DNA of 29,831 bases from Bacteroidota bacterium (GTDB taxonomy: Bacteria > Bacteroidota > Ignavibacteria > UBA10030 > UBA8401): positions 1-29,831 of the forward strand of contig JAVBYH010000418.1 in the NCBI GenBank assembly GCA_030824175.1, written 5' to 3'. The notes under the pieces were generated by a model. The model saw nothing but the letters and a program-made list of their open reading frames with translations. It was not told where the DNA came from and made no database searches. Of this stretch, positions 14,435 through 23,348 are shown in pieces. The number at the start of each line of letters is the position of its first letter. The first letter of the stretch is position 1. The position numbers and the translations under genes were made by a program.

Positions 14435-15280
14435 TCATGCATGCACCACGGCATCGGTCATCATCGCCACGCGCTTCATCCGTAGCACGTCGTGAACCCG
14501 CACGATGTGCGCCCCGTTCATGATCGCCATCGCGACCGTCGCTCCCGTGCCGTCGTTGCGGTCGTCCGTCTGCGTGCCTGTGGCCGTGCCGATGAATCCC
14601 TTGCGTGACGTGCCGACGAGAATGGGGCAGCCGATGTCCTTCAGCCGTGCGAGGTGTTTCAGGAGCAGAAGATTGTGATGATACGTCTTGCCGAATCCGA
14701 ATCCGGGATCGATCATGACGGTCTCTATGCCGGCCTCGCGCGCCGCCCGCACTCGTGCGGCAAGGTGCCCGGCCACCTCCTCCACCACGTCGTCGTAGTG
14801 CGGATGCTCCTGCATCGTCGACGGCGTGCCCTGGATGTGCATCGCGACGAGGGATGCATGATGCCGTGCGATTACCGCCGCCATGGCGGGATCGAATGTC
14901 ATGCCGCTGATATCGTTGATGATGTCGACCCCGGCCGCAAGCGCCGCCTCGGCGACCTCAGCCTTGTACGTGTCGACGGACAGCAGGACGCCGTCCAGCT
15001 TCCTCAATTCCCTGACCACGGGCAGGATCCGGTCCAGCTCTTCCTCCGCGGTGACCGCTGCAGCCCCGGCGCCGTACGCGCCCTTCGGCCGTGTGGATTC
15101 GCCGCCGATATCGATGATGTCGGCCCCGTCGTCGAGCATCCTGCGTCCATGCGCGGCCGCCGCCGCAGATGATACATACATGCCCCCGTCTGAAAACGAA
15201 TCGGGTGTCACGTTCAGGATCCCCATGATGAGCGTGCGGCGCGAACAGTCGACGATCTTGGTACCGATACGCATGTCCAT
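14435..15280 (-). CDS. folP: Dihydropteroate synthase
   Basis: Condenses p-aminobenzoate with dihydropterin pyrophosphate in folate synthesis; 281 aa from the ATG at 15280. Signature motifs: NVTPDSFSDGG (23-33), DIIDIGGESTRP (54-65), SVDTYKAEVAE (101-111), INDISG (121-126), MHIQGTPSTMQ (147-157), DPGFGFGKT (191-199) and GTSRKGFIG (223-231). An ATG two codons later (15274) is an alternative. The predicted promoter places the transcript start only a few bases before the ATG, suggesting a near-leaderless message. No other folate gene is adjacent; cdaA follows. Confidence 0.94.
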   Translation of the reverse strand: MDMRIGTKIVDCSRRTLIMGILNVTPDSFSDGGMYVSSAAAAAHGRRMLDDGADIIDIGGESTRPKGAYGAGAAAVTAEEELDRILPVVRELRKLDGVLLSVDTYKAEVAEAALAAGVDIINDISGMTFDPAMAAVIARHHASLVAMHIQGTPSTMQEHPHYDDVVEEVAGHLAARVRAAREAGIETVMIDPGFGFGKTYHHNLLLLKHLARLKDIGCPILVGTSRKGFIGTATGTQTDDRNDGTGATVAMAIMNGAHIVRVHDVLRMKRVAMMTDAVVHA

Positions 15281-15291
15281 GACTTTCTCGC

Positions 15292-15320
15292 AATATATCC
15301 AATTCACACGGGTTTAGCAA
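15292..15320 (-). promoter_or_regulatory. Putative folP promoter abutting the start codon
   Basis: Minus-strand TTGCTA (15320-15315), a 17-base spacer and TATATT (15297-15292). The expected start of transcription is near 15285, about five bases before the folP ATG. Confidence 0.45.
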
Positions 15321-15344
15321 TAAAAAACCCTCGTCACCGAGGGT
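15321..15344 (-). terminator. Rho-independent terminator of the basic mini-protein gene
   Basis: Minus strand: ACCCTCG, loop GTGA, CGAGGGT, then a T run. It lies seven bases after the stop codon of the 32-aa gene and directly against the folP -35. Confidence 0.88.
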
Positions 15345-15350
15345 CTCTAC

Positions 15351-15449
15351 TTACGCTTTCTTCTTCGCGCGCAGCGCTCTTGCTTTTTCCTTCAGTTTCA
15401 ATCTGCGCTTGCGATGTTTTTTCGAAACATGCAGTCCTTTTTTGTTCAT
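15351..15449 (-). CDS. 32-aa highly basic peptide, probable small ribosome-associated protein
   Basis: Runs from the ATG at 15449 to TAA. A strong ribosome site (AAGGGAAG) lies 4 bases upstream, a TTGGAT/17/GATACT promoter further up, and a textbook terminator just after the stop, so this is a complete independent transcription unit. Over half of the residues are Lys or Arg (SKKHRKRRLKLKEK, then RALRAKKK) and none are acidic except one Glu. The KKH...RKR...RALR pattern resembles the COX24/AURKAIP1-type C-terminal domain of mitochondrial mS38 and actinobacterial bS22. That link is an inference from memory of the motif. Most likely an RNA-binding ribosomal mini-protein. Confidence 0.72.
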   Translation of the reverse strand: MNKKGLHVSKKHRKRRLKLKEKARALRAKKKA

Positions 15450-15491
15450 GATCTTCCCTTTGCATTTAACATGTGTATCGGTTGTTCTGTT

Positions 15492-15520
15492 AGTATCTTC
15501 GCATTGTTTAAAATATCCAA
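15492..15520 (-). promoter_or_regulatory. Promoter of the basic mini-protein gene
   Basis: Minus-strand TTGGAT (15520-15515), a 17-base spacer and GATACT (15497-15492), about 43 bases before the ATG. Confidence 0.5.
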
Positions 15521-15545
15521 AAAAATCGAAGGAATCAAGGGGAAT

Positions 15546-16184
15546 CTACCGGATTGCAACATATCCGTCGTTCACGATGATCGTGTCGATTCGGTTCTTG
15601 TCGTTCAGCAGCGGAAGCATCAGCTCGAAATGCCGGATGAGGAACCGGAGACGGGTGTTTTCCGAGGTCATCGTGAGGAAGAGCTGGCGCTGCACCATTT
15701 CAAGACCGGCCTTCTGCACCATGACAAACGAGAGGCAGGAGCTGTCGGGAAATGCCTCAAGAGACTGTACAGTTCCCTTGAACGCGATCGTCACGAACTT
15801 GTTGTATAATGAGGCCGCTTCATCCACGAGCGCATGGTCCACCATTTCCGTCGCGTCGTCATAGTACGAGATGCTGCCGATTGAGTACGCGTGCCGGGTG
15901 TCTGCAAATCCGTGGAGGGTGTAGCGGCGGGCCCCTTCCACGACGATCTCCATGGTGCCGTCCGCATGCCGCTCCAGGACCTCCACCACGCGCGCAACGC
16001 ACCCGATGGAGCGGATCTTGTTCTCGTACATGAGGTTGATGCCGAATGCCGAGTTCGCCGCAATGCACTCGTTGATGAGCAGCTTATAGCGCTCTTCGAA
16101 GATGTGAAGCGGGAGCCGCGATCCGGGAAACATCACGACAGACAACGGGAAGAGCGGCAAGAGTGTCCGTTGGGAACTGGGCAT
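15546..16184 (-). CDS. Stand-alone Lon N-terminal (substrate-binding) domain protein
   Basis: 212 aa from the ATG at 16184; the upstream in-frame extension is low-quality and overlaps sodA. The N-terminus LLPLFPLSVVMFPGSRLPLHIFEERYKLL is the hallmark of the LON substrate-binding (PUA-like) domain; there is no AAA+ or protease domain. Later segments (GCVARVVEVLERHADGTMEIVVEGARRY) continue the fold, and a helical C-terminus follows. Such proteins are widespread, and their role (possibly protein quality control) is poorly defined. It lies 82 bases after sodA with a GC hairpin between, so it may be read through from the suf-sod operon or transcribed separately. Confidence 0.85.
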   Translation of the reverse strand: MPSSQRTLLPLFPLSVVMFPGSRLPLHIFEERYKLLINECIAANSAFGINLMYENKIRSIGCVARVVEVLERHADGTMEIVVEGARRYTLHGFADTRHAYSIGSISYYDDATEMVDHALVDEAASLYNKFVTIAFKGTVQSLEAFPDSSCLSFVMVQKAGLEMVQRQLFLTMTSENTRLRFLIRHFELMLPLLNDKNRIDTIIVNDGYVAIR

Positions 16185-16231
16185 AGGCAGATGGAGTGCA
16201 TCGTGTTTGTGAACACAGCGCGTGCAGCGGA

Positions 16232-16256
16232 GGGCCCGTACGTGATGCACGGGCCC
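16232..16256 (-). other. GC-rich hairpin between sodA and the Lon-domain gene
   Basis: GGGCCCGT (16232-16239) pairs perfectly with ACGGGCCC (16249-16256). It lacks a U-run, so it may stabilise the sodA mRNA 3' end or reduce read-through instead of acting as a classical terminator. Confidence 0.4.
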
Positions 16257-16266
16257 CTCACCGCGA

Positions 16267-16878
16267 TTATTTCGACGCCATCTCGAAGCGTTCAACGACA
16301 TCGTTCCAGTTGACGACGTTCCAGAACGCGCCGAGGTAATCGGCCCGGCGATTCTGATATTTCAGATAATATGCGTGTTCCCACACGTCCACCGTCAGGA
16401 GCGGAACATGGCCGACTGAGAGCGGCGTGTCCTGGTTTGCTGTCGATGTGATGGCCAGCTTGCCGCCGCCATCGAGGATGAGCCATGCCCAGCCCGACCC
16501 GAATCGGCCGAGGCCGGCCTTCGTCAGTTGGTCCTTCAATCCGTCGAACGATTGGAATTCTTTCTTCACGGCATCGGCGAATGCGCCCGTCGGAAGCGGG
16601 ACGTCCTTTTTTAGCTGTTCCCAGAACATGTTGTGGTTTACGACACCGCCGCCGTTGTTGCGCACCGCCGTCTGTACCGCTTCGGGAAGCGACTGGAGAT
16701 CGGAGATCAATTCGACCGGCGACTTCGCCTGAAGCTCGGGATAATTGGTGACGGCATTGTTCAGGTTCGTTACATACGTCTGGTGATGCTTGTCGTGATG
16801 GATCTCCATCGTCTTCGCATCTATGAACGGTTCGAGTGCGTCGAACGCGTAGCCGAGGGGTTGAAGAGTGTATGCCAT
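16267..16878 (-). CDS. sodA: Superoxide dismutase, Mn-type (Fe/Mn family)
   Basis: Dismutates superoxide; 203 aa, family length. Metal ligands are H27 (MEIHHDKHHQTYV), H82 (NHNMFW), and D164 and H168 (DVWEHAYY). NNGGGVVNHNMFW (glycine before the second ligand) and Gln149 in ANQDTPL follow the Mn-SOD pattern; Fe-SODs carry the active-site Gln elsewhere. A cambialistic enzyme cannot be excluded. No signal peptide, so cytoplasmic. AAGGAT precedes the ATG. It lies 37 bases after the sufT-like gene, at the end of the suf operon, linking Fe-S assembly with oxidative-stress defence. Confidence 0.95.
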   Translation of the reverse strand: MAYTLQPLGYAFDALEPFIDAKTMEIHHDKHHQTYVTNLNNAVTNYPELQAKSPVELISDLQSLPEAVQTAVRNNGGGVVNHNMFWEQLKKDVPLPTGAFADAVKKEFQSFDGLKDQLTKAGLGRFGSGWAWLILDGGGKLAITSTANQDTPLSVGHVPLLTVDVWEHAYYLKYQNRRADYLGAFWNVVNWNDVVERFEMASK

Positions 16879-16915
16879 GAGACTTGATCCTTATGTTTGA
16901 TGATTGATTGGGTAG

Positions 16916-17248
16916 TTACATATTCAGTGCGAGCTTCGCGGCTTCGGTCATCATGCTCGGGTCCCAGCGGGGCTCCCAAACGACCGAAACGTTGGCCTGC
17001 GTGATACCTTTTACCGTCTCCACCTTCTCCTTGATCTCCGGAGGCAGGCTTTGGGCGGCGGGACACATCGGTGAAGTGAGCGTCATCGTGATGTCGGCGA
17101 CGCCGTTCGGCGCGATATCAACTGTATACACAAGTCCGAGCTCGTAAATATCGACCGGAATCTCCGGATCATACACCGTCCTGAGCGTGTTGACGACCTC
17201 TTCCTTCAGCACGATGAGTTCAAATGAATTGTGCAACATTGTGTCCAT
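16916..17248 (-). CDS. sufT: SufT-like MIP18/DUF59 Fe-S assembly factor
   Basis: 110 aa from the ATG at 17248, preceded by AAGGGAA. The MIP18-family signature DPEIPVDIYELGLVY (27-41) and TSPMCPAA with the conserved Cys62 are present. Members (SufT, PaaD-like, eukaryotic Cia2) help mature or deliver Fe-S clusters. A helical C-terminus with WEPRWDP (91-97) is typical of the SUF-associated branch. It sits 10 bases after sufU and before sodA. Confidence 0.9.
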   Translation of the reverse strand: MDTMLHNSFELIVLKEEVVNTLRTVYDPEIPVDIYELGLVYTVDIAPNGVADITMTLTSPMCPAAQSLPPEIKEKVETVKGITQANVSVVWEPRWDPSMMTEAAKLALNM

Positions 17249-17258
17249 TGCCGTTCCC

Positions 17259-17732
17259 TTATTCGGTTGTATCTGATGTAACAATAGTTTTCGGAGAATC
17301 GTTCATTTCGTGCAGCACGGAATGCATGGCATGCCAGGCCAGGCTCGCGCACTTGATGCGTGCCGGAAATTCCGCGACGCCGGCCAGCGCGCCGAGAGAT
17401 CCGAGGTCTTCCACGTCCGGATCCGGCCCCATCTTCCCCGTGACGACGGCGTGAAATTTCTGGAAGAGGCTTTCGACTTCCTCCACGGTGGCCCCCTTGA
17501 TGGCCGATGTCATCATCGACGCCGATGCCTTCGAGATCGCACATCCCGCGCCCTGGAATGAGGCGTCGGCGATCCGATTGTCTTTCACGTTGAGATAGAT
17601 CGTGTAATGATCTCCGCACAACGGATTATACCCTTCCACTGTCTTGTCCGCATGCTCGATCGTCCGGAAGTTTCGGGGACTCTTGTTGTGTTCCAGTATC
17701 AGCTGCTGGTACAGTTCATTGATGGCGCTCAT
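17259..17732 (-). CDS. sufU: Sulfur-transfer/scaffold protein SufU
   Basis: 157 aa. Accepts persulfide sulfur from SufS in SUF systems that lack SufE. The zinc/sulfur ligands are all present: C39 and D41 (NPLCGD), C64 (GAGCAIS) and C128 (RIKCASLAW). The insertion between C64 and C128 separates SufU from IscU. Its ATG overlaps the sufS stop (ATGA), so expression of desulfurase and partner is coupled. Confidence 0.94.
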   Translation of the reverse strand: MSAINELYQQLILEHNKSPRNFRTIEHADKTVEGYNPLCGDHYTIYLNVKDNRIADASFQGAGCAISKASASMMTSAIKGATVEEVESLFQKFHAVVTGKMGPDPDVEDLGSLGALAGVAEFPARIKCASLAWHAMHSVLHEMNDSPKTIVTSDTTE

Positions 17733-18997
17733 GCGTGGAAGATCTCCTTCACTTTTGCGATGCCCCGGCCGAGCGCATCGAGCTCTTCCTTCGTGTTGTA
17801 AAATGCCAGCGACGCCCGCGCGGTGGCCGGTATGCCGAACCGCTTCATGACGGGCTGCGTGCAGTGGTGTCCGGTCCGGATGGCGATGCCTTCCTGGTCC
17901 AGGATCGTTCCGATGTCGTGGGGATGCACGTGTTCCATGACGAAGGAAAGTACGCCCGCCTTCTCCCTGGCCGTGCCGACGAGGCGCACGCCGTCGATCG
18001 CCGAGAGGAGCGTTGTGCCGTAGGCGAGCAATTCGCGTTCGTACTCCTCCACCTCTTCGAAACCGACGCGCCGCACGTAATCGATCGCCACACCGAGACC
18101 CACCACGCCGGCGATGTTCCCCGTGCCGGCTTCGAATTTATACGGCAGGGCGTTGTATGTGGTTTTTTCGAATGTGACGGATTCGATCATGTCGCCGCCG
18201 CCCTGGTACGGATCCATACGGTCCAGGATCTCGGCCTTGCCATAGAGCGCCCCTACACCCGTGGGCGCAAACACCTTGTGCCCCGAGAATGCGAAGAAAT
18301 CACAATCGAGGTCCCTCACGTCGATCTTCATATGCGAGACAGCCTGCGCCCCGTCGACGAGCACGGGCACGCCGAGCGCATGCGCGCTCTTGATGATGTC
18401 TTTCACGGGATTGACGGTACCGAGCGAGTTCGAGACCATCACAACGGACACGAACTTCGTTTTCGGCGACAGCATCTTCTCGTACTCGTCCATGAGGAGT
18501 TCCCCCTCGTCGTTCATCGGGATGACGCGCAGCACGGCTTTCTTCTCGGCGCAGACCATCTGCCACGGCACGATGTTGGAATGGTGCTCCATCGCCGAGA
18601 TGATCACTTCATCCCCCTCCGCAAGAAATTTCCTGCCGTACCCGTGAGCCACAAGATTGATCGCCTCGGTCGCGCCGCGGACGAAGATGATCTCATGGTT
18701 GTCGGCCGCATTCACGAAATTCTTCACCTTGCCGCGGGCTTTTTCATATTCGAACGTGGCCACCTCGCTCAGGTAATGGACGCCGCGATGAATGTTCGCA
18801 TTCTGCGAATGGTAATACCGCTGGTCCGCGTCGATCACGTGAAGGGGCTTCTGCGTCGTTGCGGCGTTGTCGAGATACACGAGGGGCTTGCCGTGCACAA
18901 GCGTGTGAAGGATGGGAAAATCCTCGCGGATGCGTTCGATATCGAAGCGCACGCGCTTGTCGACATCCATCATCATTGCGCTGTCATTCTTTTTCAT
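17729..18997 (-). CDS. sufS: SUF cysteine desulfurase SufS
   Basis: PLP enzyme taking sulfur from cysteine, group II; 422 aa from the ATG at 18997. ATGs at 19000 and 18976-18970 are alternatives; GGGAAG is best spaced for 18997. Motifs: YLDNAATTQKP (41-51), the PLP-stacking His in AMEHHSNIVPWQ (about 135-146), the Schiff-base K241 in FSGHKVFAPTG and the active Cys379 in RTGHHCTQP. The start overlaps the end of sufD, and the stop overlaps sufU, its sulfur acceptor. A second, group I desulfurase lies earlier in the same operon. Confidence 0.95.
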   Translation of the reverse strand: MKKNDSAMMMDVDKRVRFDIERIREDFPILHTLVHGKPLVYLDNAATTQKPLHVIDADQRYYHSQNANIHRGVHYLSEVATFEYEKARGKVKNFVNAADNHEIIFVRGATEAINLVAHGYGRKFLAEGDEVIISAMEHHSNIVPWQMVCAEKKAVLRVIPMNDEGELLMDEYEKMLSPKTKFVSVVMVSNSLGTVNPVKDIIKSAHALGVPVLVDGAQAVSHMKIDVRDLDCDFFAFSGHKVFAPTGVGALYGKAEILDRMDPYQGGGDMIESVTFEKTTYNALPYKFEAGTGNIAGVVGLGVAIDYVRRVGFEEVEEYERELLAYGTTLLSAIDGVRLVGTAREKAGVLSFVMEHVHPHDIGTILDQEGIAIRTGHHCTQPVMKRFGIPATARASLAFYNTKEELDALGRGIAKVKEIFHA

Positions 18998-20392
18998 CAT
19001 GCTTCCCGCTGTGGACGATTTCAGGGATCTCGTTGCCGAGCTTTTTCCGGAGCTGTGATACGACCAACGCATCCACCATGCTCCGCGACGCCGCATGATC
19101 GATCTTCTCCGTCACCTCGGCGGCAAAGCCGATCGTGACGATGCCGCGAGCCGTCGCTCCGCCGATGCCGCGGCTCTTCAGATAAAACACGAGTGTTTCG
19201 TTCATGCCGCCCACCGTCGCCCCGTGCGTGCATTTCACGTCGTCGGCGAAGATCTCGAGCTGCGGCTGCGTGTCGACCGACGCCGTCTCGGACAACATCA
19301 GGTTGCGGTTCGTCTGCTTCGAATCCGTCTTCTGCGCGATGGCGTCCACGTACACCTTACCCGTATAGACCGCGCGGGCGCTTCCGTCCAGGATGCCCTT
19401 GAAGAGCTCATGGCTCGTGCACTCGGGGACCTTGTGGTGAATGAATGTGTGGTGGTCGGTGAGCTGTGTGCCGTCGGCCATGTACAGCCCGTTCACGTTC
19501 ACGTCCGCCTTCTCGCCTTCGAGCGCGACGCTGATCTCGGAGCGCGAAATTGCGCCGCCCATGGCAAGCGAGAACATATTGAGCCGGCTCTCCGCATGCT
19601 GCTCGCCGGAGACCGTGTGCATGTGGAATGCTCCGACATGTTCGTTTTGGATCTTGACATAATCGATGCTGCTGTTGGCCGCCAGCACGATCTCCGTGAC
19701 GGCATTCGTGAACGAGGCGCGAGCGCTCATCGAGATGAAACTTTCAATGACCGTCGCCGAGGAGTGTTTCTCCGCGGTAACGATGAGGCGCGGATACGAG
19801 GCGCGCGCGGGCTCGTCGTCCGTCTGCACGGACACATTCAGCACGTGGATCGGCGTATCGATCGTGATGCCCTCCGGTATCTGCACGAAGAGCCCGTCCG
19901 ACAGGAACGCCGTGTTCAACGCCGCAAAGGCGTTCGTGCGCATGTCGGCATGACGCGCGCAATGCCGCTGGACGTCGGCGTTGTCCCGCGCCTCCGCCGA
20001 GGCCAGGTTGAACACTTCAACATTCGCCGAGAAGTTGACGGCCGAGAGCGACGGCGAAAAATGACCGTTCACGAAGACAAACCGGTGCTCGTCCTTCTGG
20101 ATCGTGTAACGCTCGAGGCGTGCGCCTGTGAGCTCGGGGTAGTCCCTTTTCGGCGAGACGGCGAAGGCCTGCTTCGCGAGTGGAGCGATGTTCGTGAAGC
20201 GCCAGTCCTCCCTGTCCTGCCCCGGAAGGCCGAGCTCCCCAAATGACGCAATCCCCGCGCTGCGGAGGTGCTTCATCCATGCCGGCGATGCGGAGGCTCC
20301 GTTGCCCTCGAACCGCCGGTGGTCGTTTATGTACGGCGTCTGTGCTGTTTCGTGTGCCATGCTGTCAATATCCTTGTGTGAGTGCGGTGCCA

Positions 20393-20393
<1 letters not shown>
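18984..20393 (-). CDS. sufD: Fe-S scaffold subunit SufD
   Basis: 469 aa partner of SufB in the SufBC2D scaffold. The C-terminal beta-helix half shows KTDSKQTNRNLMLS, DDVKCTHGATVG (the Cys-x-His used in cluster assembly) and FYLKSRGI. The N-terminal region has QDREDWRFTNIAPL, typical of SufD. The ATG at 20393 overlaps the sufC stop (TGATG), with GAGG upstream; an ATG at 20360 with AAGGAT is an alternative that would remove 11 residues. Confidence 0.93.
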
Positions 20394-21157
<764 letters not shown>

Positions 21158-21190
21158 TGAGGTTCTCCGTTGTTCAATAGTAATGTGTGC

Positions 21191-22624
21191 TTAACCGACG
21201 CTGCCCTCGAGCGAGACGCCGAGCAGCTTTTGCGCCTCGACGGCGAATTCCATGGGAAGGTTCTTGAAGACGGCCTTTGCGAATCCGTTCACGATCATCG
21301 AGATGGCGTTCTCACCGGTGATGCCGCGCTGCTTGCAGTAGAAGAGCTGGTCCTCGCCGATCTTCGAGGTGGACGCCTCGTGCTCGACGCTCGAGCTCGT
21401 GTTCTTCACCTCGATGTACGGGAACGTGTTCGCGCTGCACTGGTTGCCGAGCAGCATCGAATCGCACTGCGTGTAGTTCCTCGCGTTCGCCGCGTTCGGG
21501 CCGACCTTCACAAGACCGCGGTACGTGTTGTGCCCGCGGCCGGCCGAGATGCCTTTCGAGATGATCGTGCTCTTCGTGTTCCTGCCGATGTGTATCATCT
21601 TCGTGCCCGTGTCGGCCTGCTGGCGGTTGTTCACCACGGCGACAGAGTAGAACTCGCCGACGGAATTGTCGCCGAGCAGGATCACCGACGGGTATTTCCA
21701 TGTGATCGACGAGCCGGTCTCGACCTGTGTCCACGAGATCTTCGCGTTGTCGCCGGCGCACTTGCCGCGCTTCGTGACGAAGTTGTAGATGCCGCCCTTG
21801 CCGTCCTTGTCGCCGGCATACCAGTTCTGCACCGTCGAATATTTGATCTCGGCATCCTTCGCCGCCACGAGCTCGACCACTGCCGCGTGAAGCTGGTTCT
21901 CGTCTCTCATCGGCGCGGTGCATCCCTCGAGATAGCTCACGTACGCGCCCTCTTCGGCGACAATGAGCGTGCGCTCGAACTGCCCCGTGTTCAGCGCGTT
22001 GATGCGGAAGTACGTCGAGAGTTCCATCGGGCACCGGACACCCTTCGGGATGTAGCAGAACGAGCCGTCGCTGAACACGGCCGAATTCAGCGCGGCGAAA
22101 TAATTGTCCGTTGACGGTACAACCGAACCCAGATACTTTTTTATCAGTTCCGGATGCTCCTTCACCGCATCCGAGAAGGAACAGAAGATGATGCCGACTT
22201 TCGAGAGGGATTCCTTGAACGTCGTCGCGACAGAGACGCTGTCGAACACCGCGTCCACCGCCACACCGCTCATGCGCTTCTGCTCTGTGAGCGAGATGCC
22301 GAGCTTCTCGTACGTCTCACGCAGCTTCGGATCCACCTCGTCGAGACTGTTGATCGTCTTCGGCGCCTTCGGCGCGGAATAATACACCATCGACTGGTAG
22401 TCGATCGGCGGGTACGTCACGTTCTCCCAGTTCGGCTCCTTCATCGTCAGCCAGTGGCGGTACGCCTTCAGCCGCCATTCGAGCATGAACGGAGGCTCGC
22501 CCTTCTTCTCGGAGATCAGGCGCACGACATCTTCGCTTAATCCCGCCGGGATCGAATCCGATTCGATGTCCGTGACGAAACCGTACTTATATTCCTTGTT
22601 GACAAGCTCTTCCATTTCCTGCAT
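21191..22624 (-). CDS. sufB: Fe-S scaffold subunit SufB
   Basis: 477 aa, family length, the central scaffold on which Fe-S clusters are built. Clear SufB sequence includes YYSAPKAPKTINSLDEVDP, YIPKGVRCPMELSTYFRIN, EGCTAPMRDENQLHAAVVEL and NARNYTQCDSMLLG. Near the C-terminus EHEASTSKIGEDQLFYC contains the conserved Glu and Cys used for cluster formation. GGAG precedes the ATG. Directly downstream of sufA. Confidence 0.97.
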   Translation of the reverse strand: MQEMEELVNKEYKYGFVTDIESDSIPAGLSEDVVRLISEKKGEPPFMLEWRLKAYRHWLTMKEPNWENVTYPPIDYQSMVYYSAPKAPKTINSLDEVDPKLRETYEKLGISLTEQKRMSGVAVDAVFDSVSVATTFKESLSKVGIIFCSFSDAVKEHPELIKKYLGSVVPSTDNYFAALNSAVFSDGSFCYIPKGVRCPMELSTYFRINALNTGQFERTLIVAEEGAYVSYLEGCTAPMRDENQLHAAVVELVAAKDAEIKYSTVQNWYAGDKDGKGGIYNFVTKRGKCAGDNAKISWTQVETGSSITWKYPSVILLGDNSVGEFYSVAVVNNRQQADTGTKMIHIGRNTKSTIISKGISAGRGHNTYRGLVKVGPNAANARNYTQCDSMLLGNQCSANTFPYIEVKNTSSSVEHEASTSKIGEDQLFYCKQRGITGENAISMIVNGFAKAVFKNLPMEFAVEAQKLLGVSLEGSVG

Positions 22625-22651
22625 AACATCTCCATGATGGCTGTAATGATT

Positions 22652-23020
22652 CTAGACGCCGAACGAACTTCCGCACCCGCAGCTCTTCGTCGCCTGCGGA
22701 TTGTTAAAGACGAAACCCCGCCCGTTCAGTCCGTCGCTGAAATCAAGCGTCGTGCCCGACAAGTAGAACATGCTTTTCTGGTCGATGAATACCGTGACGC
22801 CGTTTTTCTCGAGCACGATGTCACGCTCGGTCGATTTTTCATCGAACGCAAGCACATACGTCAGTCCCGAGCATCCGCCGCCCTTCACTCCGAGTCGGAG
22901 GCCGTGCGTGTCGGGAATCTTGTTCTCACTCTTGATGCGGCGCACTTCGATGGCGGCTTTTTCCGTCAACGTGATATCGTCTTCGGTCACCGGGGTCTGC
23001 TGAATTTCGATCGGATCCAT
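22652..23020 (-). CDS. sufA: A-type Fe-S carrier (SufA/IscA/ErpA family)
   Basis: 122 aa from the ATG at 23020 (AAGGAG 6 bases before); the longer frame is only an open extension. The three family cysteines are C50 (KGGGCSGLTY) and C114 and C116 (CGCGSSF). Carries clusters from the scaffold to target proteins. Positioned before sufB, 25 bases after the unknown 100-aa gene. Confidence 0.93.
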   Translation of the reverse strand: MDPIEIQQTPVTEDDITLTEKAAIEVRRIKSENKIPDTHGLRLGVKGGGCSGLTYVLAFDEKSTERDIVLEKNGVTVFIDQKSMFYLSGTTLDFSDGLNGRGFVFNNPQATKSCGCGSSFGV

Positions 23021-23045
23021 AACTCTCCTTGTGGTAATGTGGTGC

Positions 23046-23348
23046 TTATTTTTGAACTGCAGGCTGAACTGTCTTGGGTGTCGTGAATTCGGGATATGTG
23101 ACGACCCATCCCTGTGTGTTGACCCTGCGAAACATGTTCCGCTTCTCAAAATTTGCGATCACCTCGTGCGTAATCGCCTCGGCGGCAGTGAAGCCGACGA
23201 CAACATTGCGCTTGGCGAGATACTGCGTCACGCCGTACATGAGGTCGCGGTAGAAGACGTTGGACATGTGATACACCGGGAACTTCGTTCGCAGGTAATT
23301 GAGAAATTCGATCGGGCTGTTGGTGATGATTTGAACATGTGCGGTCAT
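23046..23348 (-). CDS. Unknown 100-aa protein coupled to iscS in the suf operon
   Basis: Not recognised. The start codon overlaps the iscS stop in an ATGA and sufA follows after 25 bases, so it is firmly within the Fe-S operon. There is no cysteine in the protein, arguing against a cluster-binding or persulfide-carrying role. Predicted composition is mixed: a helical part with FYRDLMYGVTQYLAKR, then HEVIANFEKRNMF and an aromatic QGWVVTYPEF strand. That order is reminiscent of a small alpha/beta or winged-helix fold. A regulatory or adaptor role towards the desulfurase is possible but speculative. The C-terminal ten residues are Thr/Val/Pro/Gln-rich and probably flexible. Confidence 0.8.
   Translation of the reverse strand: MTAHVQIITNSPIEFLNYLRTKFPVYHMSNVFYRDLMYGVTQYLAKRNVVVGFTAAEAITHEVIANFEKRNMFRRVNTQGWVVTYPEFTTPKTVQPAVQK

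Noticed and set aside
17735..19138. 467-codon rightward frame opposite sufS
   Set aside because: Antisense shadow; no domain resemblance, while sufS has all catalytic residues.
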